This document shows positions 41,978 through 52,028 of a stretch of DNA of 64,000 nt, one piece after another. Source of the DNA: Vibrio sp. S9_S30 (GTDB lineage: Bacteria; Pseudomonadota; Gammaproteobacteria; Enterobacterales; Vibrionaceae). The notes beneath the pieces were generated by a model. It ran no database searches, had not been told where the DNA came from, and worked only from the letters and a program-made list of their open reading frames with translations. A program made the translations under genes and the position numbers. Numbering within the stretch: the stretch's first letter is position 1; every line of letters begins with the position of its first letter. The stretch spans positions 124,001-188,000 of the forward strand of contig NZ_JAAUWT010000007.1 in the NCBI RefSeq assembly GCF_014694455.1, read 5' to 3'.

Positions 41978-42946
41978 TTAGAACAACTCTTGCGCAACTT
42001 TGAATAAATCTTTACGTACTGGGCGTTTCATGTTCTCGATACAATCAATGATGTCGTGGTGAACAAGTTCTTCTTTTTGAATACCAACACAACGACCACC
42101 ATGCCCTTCTTGAAGAAGGTGAACAGCGTAGTTCCCCATGCGAGAGGCAAGAACACGGTCAAATGCCGTTGGGCGACCACCACGTTGGATGTGACCCAAG
42201 ACTGTCGCACGAGTTTCACGCCCAGTGGCTGATTCAATCTCTTTCGCAAGCTGGTTGGCGTCCATCATAAGCTCTGTCAATGCGATGATAGCGTGCTTTT
42301 TGCCTTTCTTGATGCCGTCTTGAATGTTGGCAATCAACTCTTCTTTGCTCAGGCCTGTTTCTGGTGTGATGATGTATTCACAACCACCAGCAATCGCAGA
42401 CATCAAGGTTAAATCACCACAATGGCGACCCATGATCTCCACGATCGAAATACGCTGATGAGAAGATGAAGTATCACGTAGGCGGTCAATCGCATCAATA
42501 ACGGTGTTTAACGCGGTTAAGTAACCAATGGTGTAATCGGTACCGGCGATATCGTTATCAATCGTACCTGGCAGACCGATGCATGGGTAACCCATTTCTG
42601 TCAGCTTTTTCGCCCCCATGTAAGAGCCATCACCACCCACAACAACCAACGCATCGATGCCGTGCTCTTTCAGGTTTTCGATCGCTTTCTCACGGACTTC
42701 CACTTCTTTAAATTCTGGGAAACGAGCTGAACCTAGGAAAGTACCACCTTTATTGATCACATCAGATACACTGCAGCGATCCAATTTCTCGATACGGTTT
42801 TCGTATAGACCTAAGTAGCCGTCATAAATACCGTACACTTCTAGCCCTTCAGAAAGTGCCGTACGTACAACACCACGAACTGCTGCGTTCATGCCTGGTG
42901 CATCACCGCCACTTGTCAAAACACCGATCTTCTTAATCATGCTCAC
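41978..42946 (-). CDS. pfkA: ATP-dependent 6-phosphofructokinase
   Basis: Commits fructose-6-phosphate to glycolysis. 322 residues. [13 protein letters not shown] (ATP), GGDGSYMGA (ATP/Mg), [10 protein letters not shown] with the catalytic Asp, [10 protein letters not shown], and the signature [21 protein letters not shown] are all present. Divergence from fieF is absent: both are on the minus strand with a 295-bp gap in which I see only a short AAGATA/TATCTT hairpin. Confidence 0.97.
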   Translation of the reverse strand: MSMIKKIGVLTSGGDAPGMNAAVRGVVRTALSEGLEVYGIYDGYLGLYENRIEKLDRCSVSDVINKGGTFLGSARFPEFKEVEVREKAIENLKEHGIDALVVVGGDGSYMGAKKLTEMGYPCIGLPGTIDNDIAGTDYTIGYLTALNTVIDAIDRLRDTSSSHQRISIVEIMGRHCGDLTLMSAIAGGCEYIITPETGLSKEELIANIQDGIKKGKKHAIIALTELMMDANQLAKEIESATGRETRATVLGHIQRGGRPTAFDRVLASRMGNYAVHLLQEGHGGRCVGIQKEELVHHDIIDCIENMKRPVRKDLFKVAQELF

Positions 42947-43241
42947 CCTCTGATATCTGGGAATCTAATCTCTAATTCTAAATGCCATTCACGGCGAAAT
43001 CTTATCTTATTCACGTTATGTAACACTTTCTATTCGTACGGCATACATAACGAAATATTGAAACTTTTCTACTTATGAAAGAGTATTACAATTATGCTAT
43101 TAAACTTTGTTGATTCACATCACGTTCAATAGTGGTTTATGTGGTTTGCACAAAAGATAGCTAATTATCTTCCATTTGTCTTCTTTCTTTCACGGTTCGT
43201 AATAATTAACTTCACAGCCACCATTTCTTAGTGCTTTCAAC

Positions 43242-44162
43242 CTAAGAATTTCCTTGCTCTTGTTCGTTTAGTTTAGTTTTAGCCCAAGGCACAACAGAAA
43301 TTGGATCTTGATGGATTAGGATGTCACCCTCAGGAAATCTTTCGAGTAATTTTTGTTCAACCTCATCCGAAATGCGATGTGCTTCAAGCAGCGGCATGTG
43401 ATCATCTAACTCCAAATGCAGCTGGATAAAACGAACGGGACCGGACATTCGAGTCCGAATTTGATGCACACCCAGCACACCGTTCACTGAACAGGTAATT
43501 AACCGAATATCCTTTATTTCTTCGTCTGGAAGCTGCCTATCAAGCAAAGATTGCACTGCGCTATACACCATGCGAATGGCGCTAGAAAGAATGAAAACAC
43601 CGATTCCAATAGCAAATACGGCATCAGCTTGCCCTATTCCATACCAACTTAACCCAAGCGCCACGATGATTGCGGCGTTCATATACAAGTCGGATTGATA
43701 ATGAAGAGAGTCGGCAGCAATGGCCTGGCTACCCGTTTTTCTGACGACGTGTTTTTGAAATGCCACCAACACGCCCGTAATCAGTATGGCAAACATACTT
43801 ACATACACACCGAGCTCAGGTGATTGCAGCTCATGGGGACGAAAAAACCTATCCACGCCATTTAATATAAGAAAACAAGCCGAGCCTGAAATGAACATCG
43901 CCTGTGCTAATGCCGCTAATGATTCAGCTTTCCCATGACCAAAAGAATGTTCTTTATCGGCCGGTTGAAGAGCGTAACGCACCACAATGAGATTCACGAC
44001 AGAAGCCGCGATATCCAATAATGAGTCAATTAATGAGGCAAGCAAACTCACAGAGCCTGTTACCCACCAAGCCGCAACTTTGATAATCAATAGTAAGAGA
44101 GCAACCCCTGTCGCGAGCCAGGCTGCGGTAGAAACAAGTTTGGAATAATCAGATTTCATCAT
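43242..44162 (-). CDS. fieF: Ferrous iron/zinc efflux pump FieF (cation diffusion facilitator)
   Basis: Dimeric Zn2+/Fe2+:H+ antiporter of the inner membrane. 306 residues; six helices then a cytoplasmic metal-binding domain. Site-A ligands: Asp pair in [12 protein letters not shown] and His/Asp in [10 protein letters not shown]. In E. coli the order is cpxP-fieF-pfkA; here a solute-binding protein gene separates fieF from cpxP. Confidence 0.93.
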   Translation of the reverse strand: MMKSDYSKLVSTAAWLATGVALLLLIIKVAAWWVTGSVSLLASLIDSLLDIAASVVNLIVVRYALQPADKEHSFGHGKAESLAALAQAMFISGSACFLILNGVDRFFRPHELQSPELGVYVSMFAILITGVLVAFQKHVVRKTGSQAIAADSLHYQSDLYMNAAIIVALGLSWYGIGQADAVFAIGIGVFILSSAIRMVYSAVQSLLDRQLPDEEIKDIRLITCSVNGVLGVHQIRTRMSGPVRFIQLHLELDDHMPLLEAHRISDEVEQKLLERFPEGDILIHQDPISVVPWAKTKLNEQEQGNS

Positions 44163-44397
44163 CGAGATAAGTGGAATAAAGGAAAAAGAGTAGATTACTA
44201 AAGTTCACTCCATCTCACGAGTGCCAAATAAAAATACACGACCCACGTACAATTCTTATATCTAGCAAACCTCTCATACGACCAAGTAAACATATGACCA
44301 AGTAGAACGGCGCATTTGCGCAGAATTTCAACGGTTCTTTGTGTCGCTTGTCCATTGGCTGGAAATGAGTTTGGAAGTGCGTTTTTGCATCCACTCT

Positions 44398-45219
44398 TTA
44401 ATTATAGTAGTGATCATACAACGCTTGCGTTTCCCCGCTGAGCTTCATTCTTTTGAGCGCTTGCGCAAACTCATGCGCCTTGCTCTCTGAAGAGATCAGA
44501 GTCGGATAATTATCCACACTGATCGGCTGATTTTTCTTATACTTCGGGTTGGTTGTTCCCTGAAACCACTTCGACTTTAAAGAAAACCCAAGATACAGTG
44601 GAAGCACACCACCACAGCAGTTCGGATGCAATTTCAATCCATTCAACTGATGCTGTTTCAGTAAATACTCCAATGTTGATTTGTTGTAGATATAGAAGTC
44701 GCCTTTTTTATTCAAAAGAAACGTCATTGCTTGCATGGAGGTCATTTCAGGCGGCTGTTTAATGTAAATGTCGGTGATGCCTCTGGTGATGTCAGGCGCT
44801 CCTTTAGAGCGAAGCAGTACTTTCCCTTTCAGTTGTTCGAGCTGAGTGACCTCAGCCATATCTTCACGAGAAACACCAATATCTCCTCCTGGCAAACCAC
44901 TTTCAATGAAGTAAACGAAAGCCGCCCTCTTTTTGGTTAAGTTGAAACCGGGATAAAAATCGATGTCGCCTCGCTTTAGAAGACTGACCACTTTGTTCTT
45001 TGGCAAACGAATAACACGGAGCTCACAGCCCACTTCCTGTGCTGCTTTTTGGTATAGATCCATGTATAACCCCGAGTTATCGGGCGCTCTTGCAATATTA
45101 GGTAAACGTTCATTGGTGCGGTAACCCATTTTCAATACACACGTTGATTCGGCTGCACCAGCAACTTGAGACATCAAGAAATATAAGCAAGCAATTATTG
45201 GTATGACTATTTTCCGCAT
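44398..45219 (-). CDS. Orphan family-3 solute-binding protein
   Basis: 273 residues with a signal peptide (about 1-22, ending VAGA). SBP_bac_3 fold: GLYMDLYQKAAQEVGCELRVIRLPKNKVVSLLKRGDIDFYPG. No permease or ATPase is adjacent; ligand unknown (the family mostly binds amino acids). A CC pair (LHPNCCGG) is unusual. Inserted between fieF and cpxP relative to the E. coli order. Confidence 0.75.
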   Translation of the reverse strand: MRKIVIPIIACLYFLMSQVAGAAESTCVLKMGYRTNERLPNIARAPDNSGLYMDLYQKAAQEVGCELRVIRLPKNKVVSLLKRGDIDFYPGFNLTKKRAAFVYFIESGLPGGDIGVSREDMAEVTQLEQLKGKVLLRSKGAPDITRGITDIYIKQPPEMTSMQAMTFLLNKKGDFYIYNKSTLEYLLKQHQLNGLKLHPNCCGGVLPLYLGFSLKSKWFQGTTNPKYKKNQPISVDNYPTLISSESKAHEFAQALKRMKLSGETQALYDHYYN

Positions 45220-45334
45220 TGTCTAATATACCCTCTAACTATCGAGCTACATTGAGCATAGTCAACAGTGGTTTTATATACAAAAAGAAAACAGCCATTA
45301 AGGTGGTTTTGTCGTCTATGTAAGCTTTATGTAA

Positions 45335-45835
45335 TTAATCGTCTTGGTGACGCTCTGCAAACTTTTCAGCGCATTTATCGCCGCTCTCTTGCTGCAATTC
45401 TTGAAGTTTTACCTTCTGTTCTGACGTTAAGATCCCCATGGCTTTCTGCTGTTGTTTCAACATATTTACACGTTTTTCAGTTTGAGCTTCCACCATTTGC
45501 GTCGCCAGATCTCGTGCGGCATGTTCATCAAAGGTATCGGCTAATACCAATTGTTGGATGTCTTGTTGAAACGATTGCATCTTGATGTGCATGTCTTCTG
45601 ACTTGCCTTTTCGATTCTTTTTCGCGTCTTCGCGCAATTGCTTGAACTGCGCCTTCTGCTCATCGGTTAAGTCGAGTTGACGAAGCACACCTTTATCCAT
45701 CCCCACACCACACTTGCCGCCGTAAGCATGACCAGCTTTTTGATGGTCTTTACCGCCAAAAGCCCATGCACTTACGCCACTCAAAGCAAAAGGAAGTACC
45801 GCAGCCATCAGAACCATTTTTTTAGTGAATTTCAT
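45335..45835 (-). CDS. cpxP: Periplasmic stress protein CpxP/Spy family
   Basis: LTxxQ-family chaperone that inhibits CpxA and binds misfolded envelope proteins. 166 residues from MKFTKKMVLMAAVLPFALSGVSAWA (signal peptide). Two LTxxQ-type motifs: DLTDEQKAQFKQL and LTSEQKVKLQEL. The frame extends seven codons upstream, but the ATG at 45835 gives a clean signal. Divergent from cpxRA with CpxR boxes between, supporting CpxP over Spy. Confidence 0.85.
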   Translation of the reverse strand: MKFTKKMVLMAAVLPFALSGVSAWAFGGKDHQKAGHAYGGKCGVGMDKGVLRQLDLTDEQKAQFKQLREDAKKNRKGKSEDMHIKMQSFQQDIQQLVLADTFDEHAARDLATQMVEAQTEKRVNMLKQQQKAMGILTSEQKVKLQELQQESGDKCAEKFAERHQDD

Positions 45836-45918
45836 TGTTGTATCCTCGTTCATCATTGGAATTTATTTGTGTGTTGTGCTGCATTCGCAGCGCTTAAAGA
45901 TAGAATACGAACGGGGTT

Positions 45919-45954
45919 GTAAAGCAACGTGAAGAAAGCGTAAATCAACGTAAA
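45919..45954. promoter_or_regulatory. Tandem CpxR boxes between cpxP and cpxRA
   Basis: GTAAA-N5-GTGAA at 45919-45933 and a perfect GTAAA-N5-GTAAA at 45940-45954, all in one helical phase (10-11 bp steps). Placed to control both divergent units. Confidence 0.8.
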
Positions 45955-46017
45955 GAGTTCTGATTACACGATAAACATGAGTATCATGAAGATAGAAAAC
46001 CCATAAATGAGGTGACA

Positions 46018-46710
46018 ATGGCACATATACTATTAGTGGATGACGATACAGAATTAACCGGCTTACTCAGCGATATTCTGACTTTGGAAGGCTTCCAAAT
46101 AAGCCAAGCCTGCGATGGTCAAGCGGGGCTTGAGTTAGTGGATGATAGCGTCGATTTAATTCTTCTGGATATCATGATGCCTAGGCTCAATGGCATGAAA
46201 ATGCTCAAGAAGCTACGTGAAAATTGGCAGACTCCAGTGCTGATGCTCACTGCCAAAGGCGAGGAAATAGACAGAGTCATCGGGCTTGAACTGGGCGCTG
46301 ACGATTACCTGCCTAAGCCATTCTCAGATCGTGAATTGATGGCACGCATTCGCGCGATTTTACGGCGAACTCAACAACCTGATGCCAAGAGCAACAAAGC
46401 TCCAGAGTGCATGACTTACCAAGACTTAAAAGTATTCCCTGGAAAACAAGAAGCCTACTGTGGAGAGGCTTTGCTCGATCTCACCACCACTGAGTTTGCC
46501 TTACTTAGCCACTTTATTGCCCACCCAGGTGAAACCCTCACCAAAGAGATGCTCAGTTTAGATGTATTAGGGAAGCGCTTAGCACCGTTTGACCGTGCTG
46601 TGGATATGCACGTATCGAACCTGCGCAAAAAAATGCCTTTGCTTAGTGACAACAAACCTCGCATTAAAACCTTACACGGTCGTGGGTACATGTTGGTAGA
46701 GGCGGGATAA
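46018..46710 (+). CDS. cpxR: Envelope-stress response regulator CpxR
   Basis: OmpR-family regulator. About 230 residues. Receiver domain: acidic DDD near residue 8, phospho-Asp in LILLDIMMPRLNG (about residue 51), Lys in LPKPFSD. C-terminal winged helix with LTTTEFALLSHFIAHPGE and VDMHVSNLRKK. I prefer ATG 46018 (AGGTG seven bases upstream) over GTG 46012. Stop overlaps the cpxA start (TAATG). Confidence 0.95.
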   Translation: MAHILLVDDDTELTGLLSDILTLEGFQISQACDGQAGLELVDDSVDLILLDIMMPRLNGMKMLKKLRENWQTPVLMLTAKGEEIDRVIGLELGADDYLPKPFSDRELMARIRAILRRTQQPDAKSNKAPECMTYQDLKVFPGKQEAYCGEALLDLTTTEFALLSHFIAHPGETLTKEMLSLDVLGKRLAPFDRAVDMHVSNLRKKMPLLSDNKPRIKTLHGRGYMLVEAG

Positions 46711-48119
46711 TGCGGTTTCCTCTTTTCTCTAGCTTATATGGGCGAATTTTTGCCATTTTCTGGCTGACCATGTTATTGGTATTGATCGCGGTGTTGATCT
46801 TACCTTTTCTTGATCCACGCCAACCTCATGATATCCCAAAGGATCATCTTGACCGCATTACGCAATCCGTCATCAAGCTAGAAGAAAGATACACTAACCA
46901 CCCGAACATTCAGGAAGTCGCAAGAAAACTTGCCGATAGAGGGAAACATCATGAAAATCGCCCTGTAACTTACCTGACCGATTTGGAAGGAAATTTGATT
47001 ACCCGAGAACGTGGTCCGATTCGTAAAGCGATGCAAAACTACATCACTGAACTGGATTTAACTCAGATACGACCTCAACAAAAATTATACGGTCGTATGA
47101 TGGTGGCAGGTCCGTTCCCCGTCAAAATTGCGAATCAAAATGTGTTGCTTTTCAATGCCATGAAGTGGAATCAAACGCCCCCCTTCTTACTCCAACTGTT
47201 CGACAAGCCCTTTCAGCTGCTTTTTGCTGTCATGGTTGCCAGTACTCCTCTTCTACTGTGGCTAGCTTGGGCACTGAGTCAGCCAGCTCGGCGTTTAGAG
47301 AAAGCCGCTAAGCGAGTCGCAAAAGGAGAATTTGTGGCCGATCCCGATTTGGAAAAAGGCACCCGAGAGTTTCAACAAGCGGGAACCAGTTTCAACCAAA
47401 TGGTATTGGCTGTCGATCAAATGATCACCGGGCAACAACGGTTGCTGTCGGACATTTCTCACGAGCTTCGTTCGCCGCTTACTCGCCTAAGAATGGCCAA
47501 TGCGCTCGCTACCCGAAAACAAGGGGAAAGTGACGAACTTAAGCGCATTGATACCGAAGCCGAACGATTAGAGCAGATGATCAGCGAACTCTTGGAACTG
47601 TCACGTATGCAGGTGCACAGCCACGAAAATAGAGAGCGCCTTTCTGTTGTTGATCTGTGGGAAGAGATATTAAAAGACGCGCAATTTGAAGCCGAACAAA
47701 AAGGCAAAGTACTGCGTTATGGTTCTTTCCATGATGGATCCATGCGCGATAGCTCCTTACCTAACACCTACATTTACGGTAATCCAAACTTGTTAATGAG
47801 TGCGGTGGAAAACATCGTTCGAAACGCCATTCACTATGGCAACCAGAACATACAAGTATCGATGGTGCTGAATGGCAGTGAACTACAGATTGATGTCGAT
47901 GATGATGGTAACGGTGTGCCACAAGAAGAACTGGAAGACATTTTCCGACCTTTCTACCGAGTGTCGACGGCAAGAGATAGGCACTCTGGAGGCGCAGGTT
48001 TAGGTTTGGCGATCACAGAGAGTGCGATTCGGCAGCATAATGGAACCATAACCGCACAACCCAGCCATCTTGGAGGGTTGAAAGTACGCATTGCACTGCC
48101 CATCAGTGAACAGGCTTAA
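46710..48119 (+). CDS. cpxA: Envelope-stress sensor kinase CpxA
   Basis: Inner-membrane histidine kinase. 469 residues: helix 1 (about 10-32), periplasmic CpxP-binding domain (to ~165), helix 2 (about 172-192), HAMP, HisKA with the phospho-His in LLSDISHELRSPLTRLRMA, and HATPase with ENIVRNAIHYG, DDDGNGVP and GGAGLGLAI. Coupled to cpxR. Confidence 0.95.
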   Translation: MRFPLFSSLYGRIFAIFWLTMLLVLIAVLILPFLDPRQPHDIPKDHLDRITQSVIKLEERYTNHPNIQEVARKLADRGKHHENRPVTYLTDLEGNLITRERGPIRKAMQNYITELDLTQIRPQQKLYGRMMVAGPFPVKIANQNVLLFNAMKWNQTPPFLLQLFDKPFQLLFAVMVASTPLLLWLAWALSQPARRLEKAAKRVAKGEFVADPDLEKGTREFQQAGTSFNQMVLAVDQMITGQQRLLSDISHELRSPLTRLRMANALATRKQGESDELKRIDTEAERLEQMISELLELSRMQVHSHENRERLSVVDLWEEILKDAQFEAEQKGKVLRYGSFHDGSMRDSSLPNTYIYGNPNLLMSAVENIVRNAIHYGNQNIQVSMVLNGSELQIDVDDDGNGVPQEELEDIFRPFYRVSTARDRHSGGAGLGLAITESAIRQHNGTITAQPSHLGGLKVRIALPISEQA

Positions 48120-48177
48120 GCCCTCCCAAAATGGCTTGATATGCCTTTTCGGTATATACCCCTACTATTCACAAGTT

Positions 48178-48196
48178 GATAACGATAACAATTATC
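48178..48196. promoter_or_regulatory. Fur box upstream of sodA
   Basis: GATAACGATAACAATTATC matches 16 of 19 bases of the Fur consensus, 35 bp before the start. Suggests iron-repressed expression. Confidence 0.75.
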
Positions 48197-48230
48197 ATTA
48201 CATTATTACGTAACAATAAGGAGAGTAATA

Positions 48231-48842
48231 ATGTCACACACCTTCCCAGAACTACCGTACGCATACAACGCACTGGAACCGTACATCGATGCAAAAACAA
48301 TGGAAGTACACTACAGCAAGCACCACCGTACGTACTTTGATAAATTCACGGCAGCAATCAAAGGTTCTGATCTAGAGAACCAATCTCTAGAAACCATTTT
48401 TGATTCTATCTCAAGCCAGGCACCCGCTGTTCGCAATAACGGTGGCGGTTTCTACAACCACGTTGTGTACTGGAACTGCATGGCGCCTAACGCGGGAGGC
48501 GAACCACAAGGCGATCTAGGCAAAGCGATCACTGACACATTCGGCAGCTTTGATGCGTTCAAAGAGCAATTCGCTCAAGCCGCAATCAACACCTTTGGTT
48601 CAGGCTTTGCTTGGTTGATCGTAAAAGATGGCAAGTTGGTCATCACCTCAACCAGCAACCAAGACAACCCACTAATGGATGTTGCAGCAGACCGCGGTGA
48701 ACCTATTCTCGCGCTAGACGTATGGGAACACGCATACTACATCAGTTACCAAAACCGTCGCCCTGAGTACATTGATGCTTGGTGGAACGTAGTAAGCTGG
48801 GATGCCGTTGCACAAAACTACGCCGCCGCTCTCGCAAAATAA
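48231..48842 (+). CDS. sodA: Superoxide dismutase, manganese type
   Basis: Converts superoxide to H2O2 and O2. 203 residues. Metal ligands in HYSKHHRTY, GFYNHVVYWN and DVWEHAYYISY. The NQDNPLM stretch carries the Gln and the QNRRPEYID the pattern of Mn enzymes, while the WNCMAPNAGGEP loop is more Fe-like; cambialistic use is possible. The Fur box and the place after cpxA support sodA. Confidence 0.85.
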   Translation: MSHTFPELPYAYNALEPYIDAKTMEVHYSKHHRTYFDKFTAAIKGSDLENQSLETIFDSISSQAPAVRNNGGGFYNHVVYWNCMAPNAGGEPQGDLGKAITDTFGSFDAFKEQFAQAAINTFGSGFAWLIVKDGKLVITSTSNQDNPLMDVAADRGEPILALDVWEHAYYISYQNRRPEYIDAWWNVVSWDAVAQNYAAALAK

Positions 48843-48896
48843 CCTGAACTTAAGTTAAGGCGACATAACGCCTTATGTACCCAAGTAACCATTGAA

Positions 48897-48925
48897 AGAG
48901 TAAGTGCCTTGCTTGCTCTTTTTTC
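48897..48925 (+). terminator. sodA terminator
   Basis: AGAGTAAG/CTTGCTCT stem followed by six T residues. Confidence 0.7.
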
Positions 48926-48969
48926 TTCCTCCATAATGCCCTTCACTCCACTCACTCAAAAGATTTGTC

Positions 48970-49446
48970 ATGCTGGATATCGTTTTATTTGAGCCTGAAA
49001 TTGCCCCAAATACAGGAAACATCATTCGCTTATCGGCCAACTGTGGCTCAAACCTTCATCTGATTGAACCATTAGGGTTTGACTTTGAGGAGAAGAAAGT
49101 AAGACGTGCTGGTTTGGATTACCACGATCTCGCCCGTGTAAAGCGCCATAAGAATATGGACGCCTTCATCGAATACATGGAAGCGCGCGGTGAAGACTAC
49201 CGACTCTTTGCGTGCACCACGAAAACCACTGGGCACCATGTAGACGCAACCTTCAAAGAGGGTGACGTGCTGATCTTTGGTCCAGAATCGCGTGGGCTCC
49301 CAGCAGACTTCATCGAAAGCCTTCCAATGGAACAGCGAATCCGAATTCCTATGATGCCAGACAGTCGCAGCCTGAACTTGTCTAACGCGGTAGCCATCAT
49401 TGCCTTTGAAGCATGGCGTCAGCTTGGATTTGAAGGCGCCTTATAA
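48970..49446 (+). CDS. trmL: tRNA (cytidine/uridine-34 2'-O)-methyltransferase TrmL
   Basis: SPOUT methyltransferase that methylates the wobble base of tRNA-Leu. 158 residues, typical. [28 protein letters not shown] at the start, then FGPESRGLP and [18 protein letters not shown] forming the SAM-binding knot. Confidence 0.95.
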   Translation: MLDIVLFEPEIAPNTGNIIRLSANCGSNLHLIEPLGFDFEEKKVRRAGLDYHDLARVKRHKNMDAFIEYMEARGEDYRLFACTTKTTGHHVDATFKEGDVLIFGPESRGLPADFIESLPMEQRIRIPMMPDSRSLNLSNAVAIIAFEAWRQLGFEGAL

Positions 49447-49471
49447 GTTGCACCATCTCTGAAATATAAAA

Positions 49472-49500
49472 AAAGATGAAGGCGATGACCTTCATCTTTC
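49472..49500. terminator. Bidirectional terminator trmL/fxsA
   Basis: AAAGATGAAGG/CCTTCATCTTT stem between convergent genes. Confidence 0.8.
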
Positions 49501-49543
49501 TTGTTGCTCATCTTCAATGAGTTCTCAACCAGACAGTTTGCGC

Positions 49544-50059
49544 TTAGTTTAAACGATTTCGATCGTCGTCATCCTTGCGCTCGTATTCACCTTCAAACGT
49601 ATTTCCCTGAGACGAATCACCACGCTGGAAAGGATCTTGCCCAAATGGGTTCTGTTGATGGAAGCCCCCTTGAGCGTGAAACCCCCCACCATTTCCGAAG
49701 TTCTGAATCTTTACTTTACTCATCAATTGCTTGGCAATAAGTGCTCGCGGTGCCGGTAACAACACCAGCATACCTAGCGCATCGGTCATAAACCCAGGCG
49801 TAAGAAGAAGTACCCCTGCGACCGCCAACATGACGCCTTCCACAATCTGCTGCGCAGGCAATTCACCTTGCTGAAGCCGAGTTTGAACGGACATCAATGT
49901 TTGCAACCCTTGGCTACGCACCAATGTCGCGCCGACAAATGCCGTCAGCAAAACCAAACCGATGGTCGTCCAAAAACCCAAAAAGCCGCCCACTTGAATA
50001 AACAAGGCTATCTCAATGATTGGCACGGCGATAAAAAGCAGTAAAAGTATCGGAAACAC
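49544..50059 (-). CDS. fxsA: FxsA-family membrane protein
   Basis: 171 residues from a GTG preceded by an AGGAGG site. Three or so hydrophobic helices (about 1-100: FPILLLLFIAVPIIEIALFI and GFWTTIGLVLLTAFVGATLV), then a hydrophilic tail rich in Gly, Gln and Asp. E. coli FxsA blocks F exclusion of phage T7; cellular role unknown. A longer frame to 50113 lacks family support. Divergent from aspA, as in E. coli. Confidence 0.9.
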   Translation of the reverse strand: MFPILLLLFIAVPIIEIALFIQVGGFLGFWTTIGLVLLTAFVGATLVRSQGLQTLMSVQTRLQQGELPAQQIVEGVMLAVAGVLLLTPGFMTDALGMLVLLPAPRALIAKQLMSKVKIQNFGNGGGFHAQGGFHQQNPFGQDPFQRGDSSQGNTFEGEYERKDDDDRNRLN

Positions 50060-50340
50060 AAGTCCTCCTGTAGCAATGACAACCAGTGTATTGCTTTGCC
50101 AAACAAACAACAATTGCTTACCTCAAACTTATCCAACGATCCCGGCTAACTTCTGTAAGAAATGTTGACAACTCAAAGGTTCAAAAGGTGATCAGGCGGC
50201 TGTTTTTATGCCGCCAATTCGATAATATGGGCACAACATCAGGACCGATTTACAGCCGTTTACTCTGATGAATGGATTCTTAAAAACAGACGTGGCTAAT
50301 TCAATATCAATACTTACAATAAAAGCCTAAGGATCCTGTT

Positions 50341-51795
50341 ATGACTAAGACGATCGAACTTAATCACACCTCATCTCATACTGCGACTCGCATTGAAGAA
50401 GATCTCCTCGGTCAACGTCACGTTCCCGCCGACGCTTACTACGGCATTCACACACTAAGAGCCATCGAGAACTTTAACATTTCCAGTGCCACCATTTCTG
50501 ATGTACCCGAATTTGTACGCGGCATGGTGATGACGAAAAAAGCCGCCGCATTAGCGAATAAAGAGCTCGGTGTCATTCCGTCTGAGGTAGCCAACCCCAT
50601 TATTCAAGCTTGCGATGTCATTTTAGAAACGGGCAAGTGCATGGATCAGTTCCCCTCCGATGTATTTCAAGGGGGGGCAGGCACCTCCGTTAACATGAAC
50701 GCTAATGAAGTCATCGCCAATCTTGCACTGGAATTGATGGGCAAAGAAAAAGGGCAGTACGAATTCATTCATCCAAACGATCACGTCAACAAAAGTCAGT
50801 CAACCAACTGCGCGTACCCAACGGGGTTTCGCATCGCTGTGTACAACAGCGTGAGCAGGCTAATAGACGCCATCGAGTACCTAAAAGGGGCATTTGATCT
50901 GAAAAGCCAAGCGTTCAATGGCATCCTCAAAATGGGCAGAACTCAACTGCAAGACGCCGTACCAATGACAGTGGGTCAAGAGTTCCACGCATGGTCGGTG
51001 ACCTTAAATGAAGAAATTCGTAACCTAGAGTACACCTCCAAGCTGCTATTAGAAGTCAACATTGGCGCAACAGCCATCGGCACTGGGTTAAACGCCGCGG
51101 AAGGTTATCAAGCATCTGCGATCAAACACTTAGCGCAAGTAACGGGGCTCGACTGTGTTCCAGCGGAAGATTTAATCGAAGCCACCTCAGACTGTGGCGC
51201 GTATGTGATGATACATGGTGCGTTGAAACGCCTCGCCGTGAAGCTCTCGAAAATATGTAATGACTTACGACTGTTGTCTTCAGGTCCACGAGCGGGCCTC
51301 AACGAACTGAACCTACCCGAACTGCAAGCAGGTTCGTCCATTATGCCTGCCAAGGTGAATCCAGTGGTGCCTGAAGTCGTTAACCAAGTGTGTTTCAAAG
51401 TGATCGGTAACGACAACACCATCTCTTTTGCCGCAGAAGGCGGACAATTACAGCTGAATGTCATGGAACCGGTTATCGCTCAAAGCATGTTTGAATCTTT
51501 GGAAATCCTCACCAATGCGTGCGTTAACCTGCGCGACAAGTGCATCGACGGCATTACTGTCAACAAAGACGTTTGCGAAAGCCATGTGTACAACTCGATT
51601 GGGATTGTTACATACCTCAACCCATACATCGGTCACCATGAAGGCGATATCGTAGGAAAGATCTGCGCTGAAACAGGAAAAAGCGTCAGAGATGTGGTGC
51701 GAGAAAGAGGCTTGCTAACAGAAGAAGAATTGGACGATATCTTCTCAGTGGAAAACCTCATGCACCCTAAGTACAAAGCCAAACGATTTAACTGA
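50341..51795 (+). CDS. aspA: Aspartate ammonia-lyase
   Basis: Splits aspartate into fumarate and ammonia. 484 residues. Conserved fumarase/aspartase motifs: [11 protein letters not shown] region, [12 protein letters not shown], and the signature loop [11 protein letters not shown] with the catalytic Ser. The ribosome site is AGGAT. With DcuA next and FrdABCD in this window, it supplies fumarate as an anaerobic electron acceptor. Upstream 281 bp show no clear operator. Confidence 0.97.
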   Translation: MTKTIELNHTSSHTATRIEEDLLGQRHVPADAYYGIHTLRAIENFNISSATISDVPEFVRGMVMTKKAAALANKELGVIPSEVANPIIQACDVILETGKCMDQFPSDVFQGGAGTSVNMNANEVIANLALELMGKEKGQYEFIHPNDHVNKSQSTNCAYPTGFRIAVYNSVSRLIDAIEYLKGAFDLKSQAFNGILKMGRTQLQDAVPMTVGQEFHAWSVTLNEEIRNLEYTSKLLLEVNIGATAIGTGLNAAEGYQASAIKHLAQVTGLDCVPAEDLIEATSDCGAYVMIHGALKRLAVKLSKICNDLRLLSSGPRAGLNELNLPELQAGSSIMPAKVNPVVPEVVNQVCFKVIGNDNTISFAAEGGQLQLNVMEPVIAQSMFESLEILTNACVNLRDKCIDGITVNKDVCESHVYNSIGIVTYLNPYIGHHEGDIVGKICAETGKSVRDVVRERGLLTEEELDDIFSVENLMHPKYKAKRFN

Positions 51796-51811
51796 ATGTT
51801 TAACTAAATGA

Positions 51812-51836
51812 ATGGGACCAATGGTCTCATTTTATT
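51812..51836 (+). terminator. aspA terminator
   Basis: GGGACC/GGTCTC stem followed by a T-rich run. Confidence 0.65.
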
Positions 51837-52028
51837 TTGCTGCCCATTTAGTTTGCTGACAGCAGCGCCAACTGGCAAAAGTTTGTCTCACATCAGCCCT
51901 AAGTTATCGAGCCATCTGCTATAGTCTGCGCCGTTTTCAGCATTAGATAATTTTTCATGCTGGTTTTTAGCCTTCCTTTTTCAGCAAAAGGGGGATTTCC
52001 ATTTGGAATGTAAGATAAGGTGCGACGT

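Noticed and set aside
48231..48842. Iron superoxide dismutase (sodB)
   Set aside because: The NQDxPLM and QNRRPxYI segments, the Fur box and the place after cpxA favour the manganese type.
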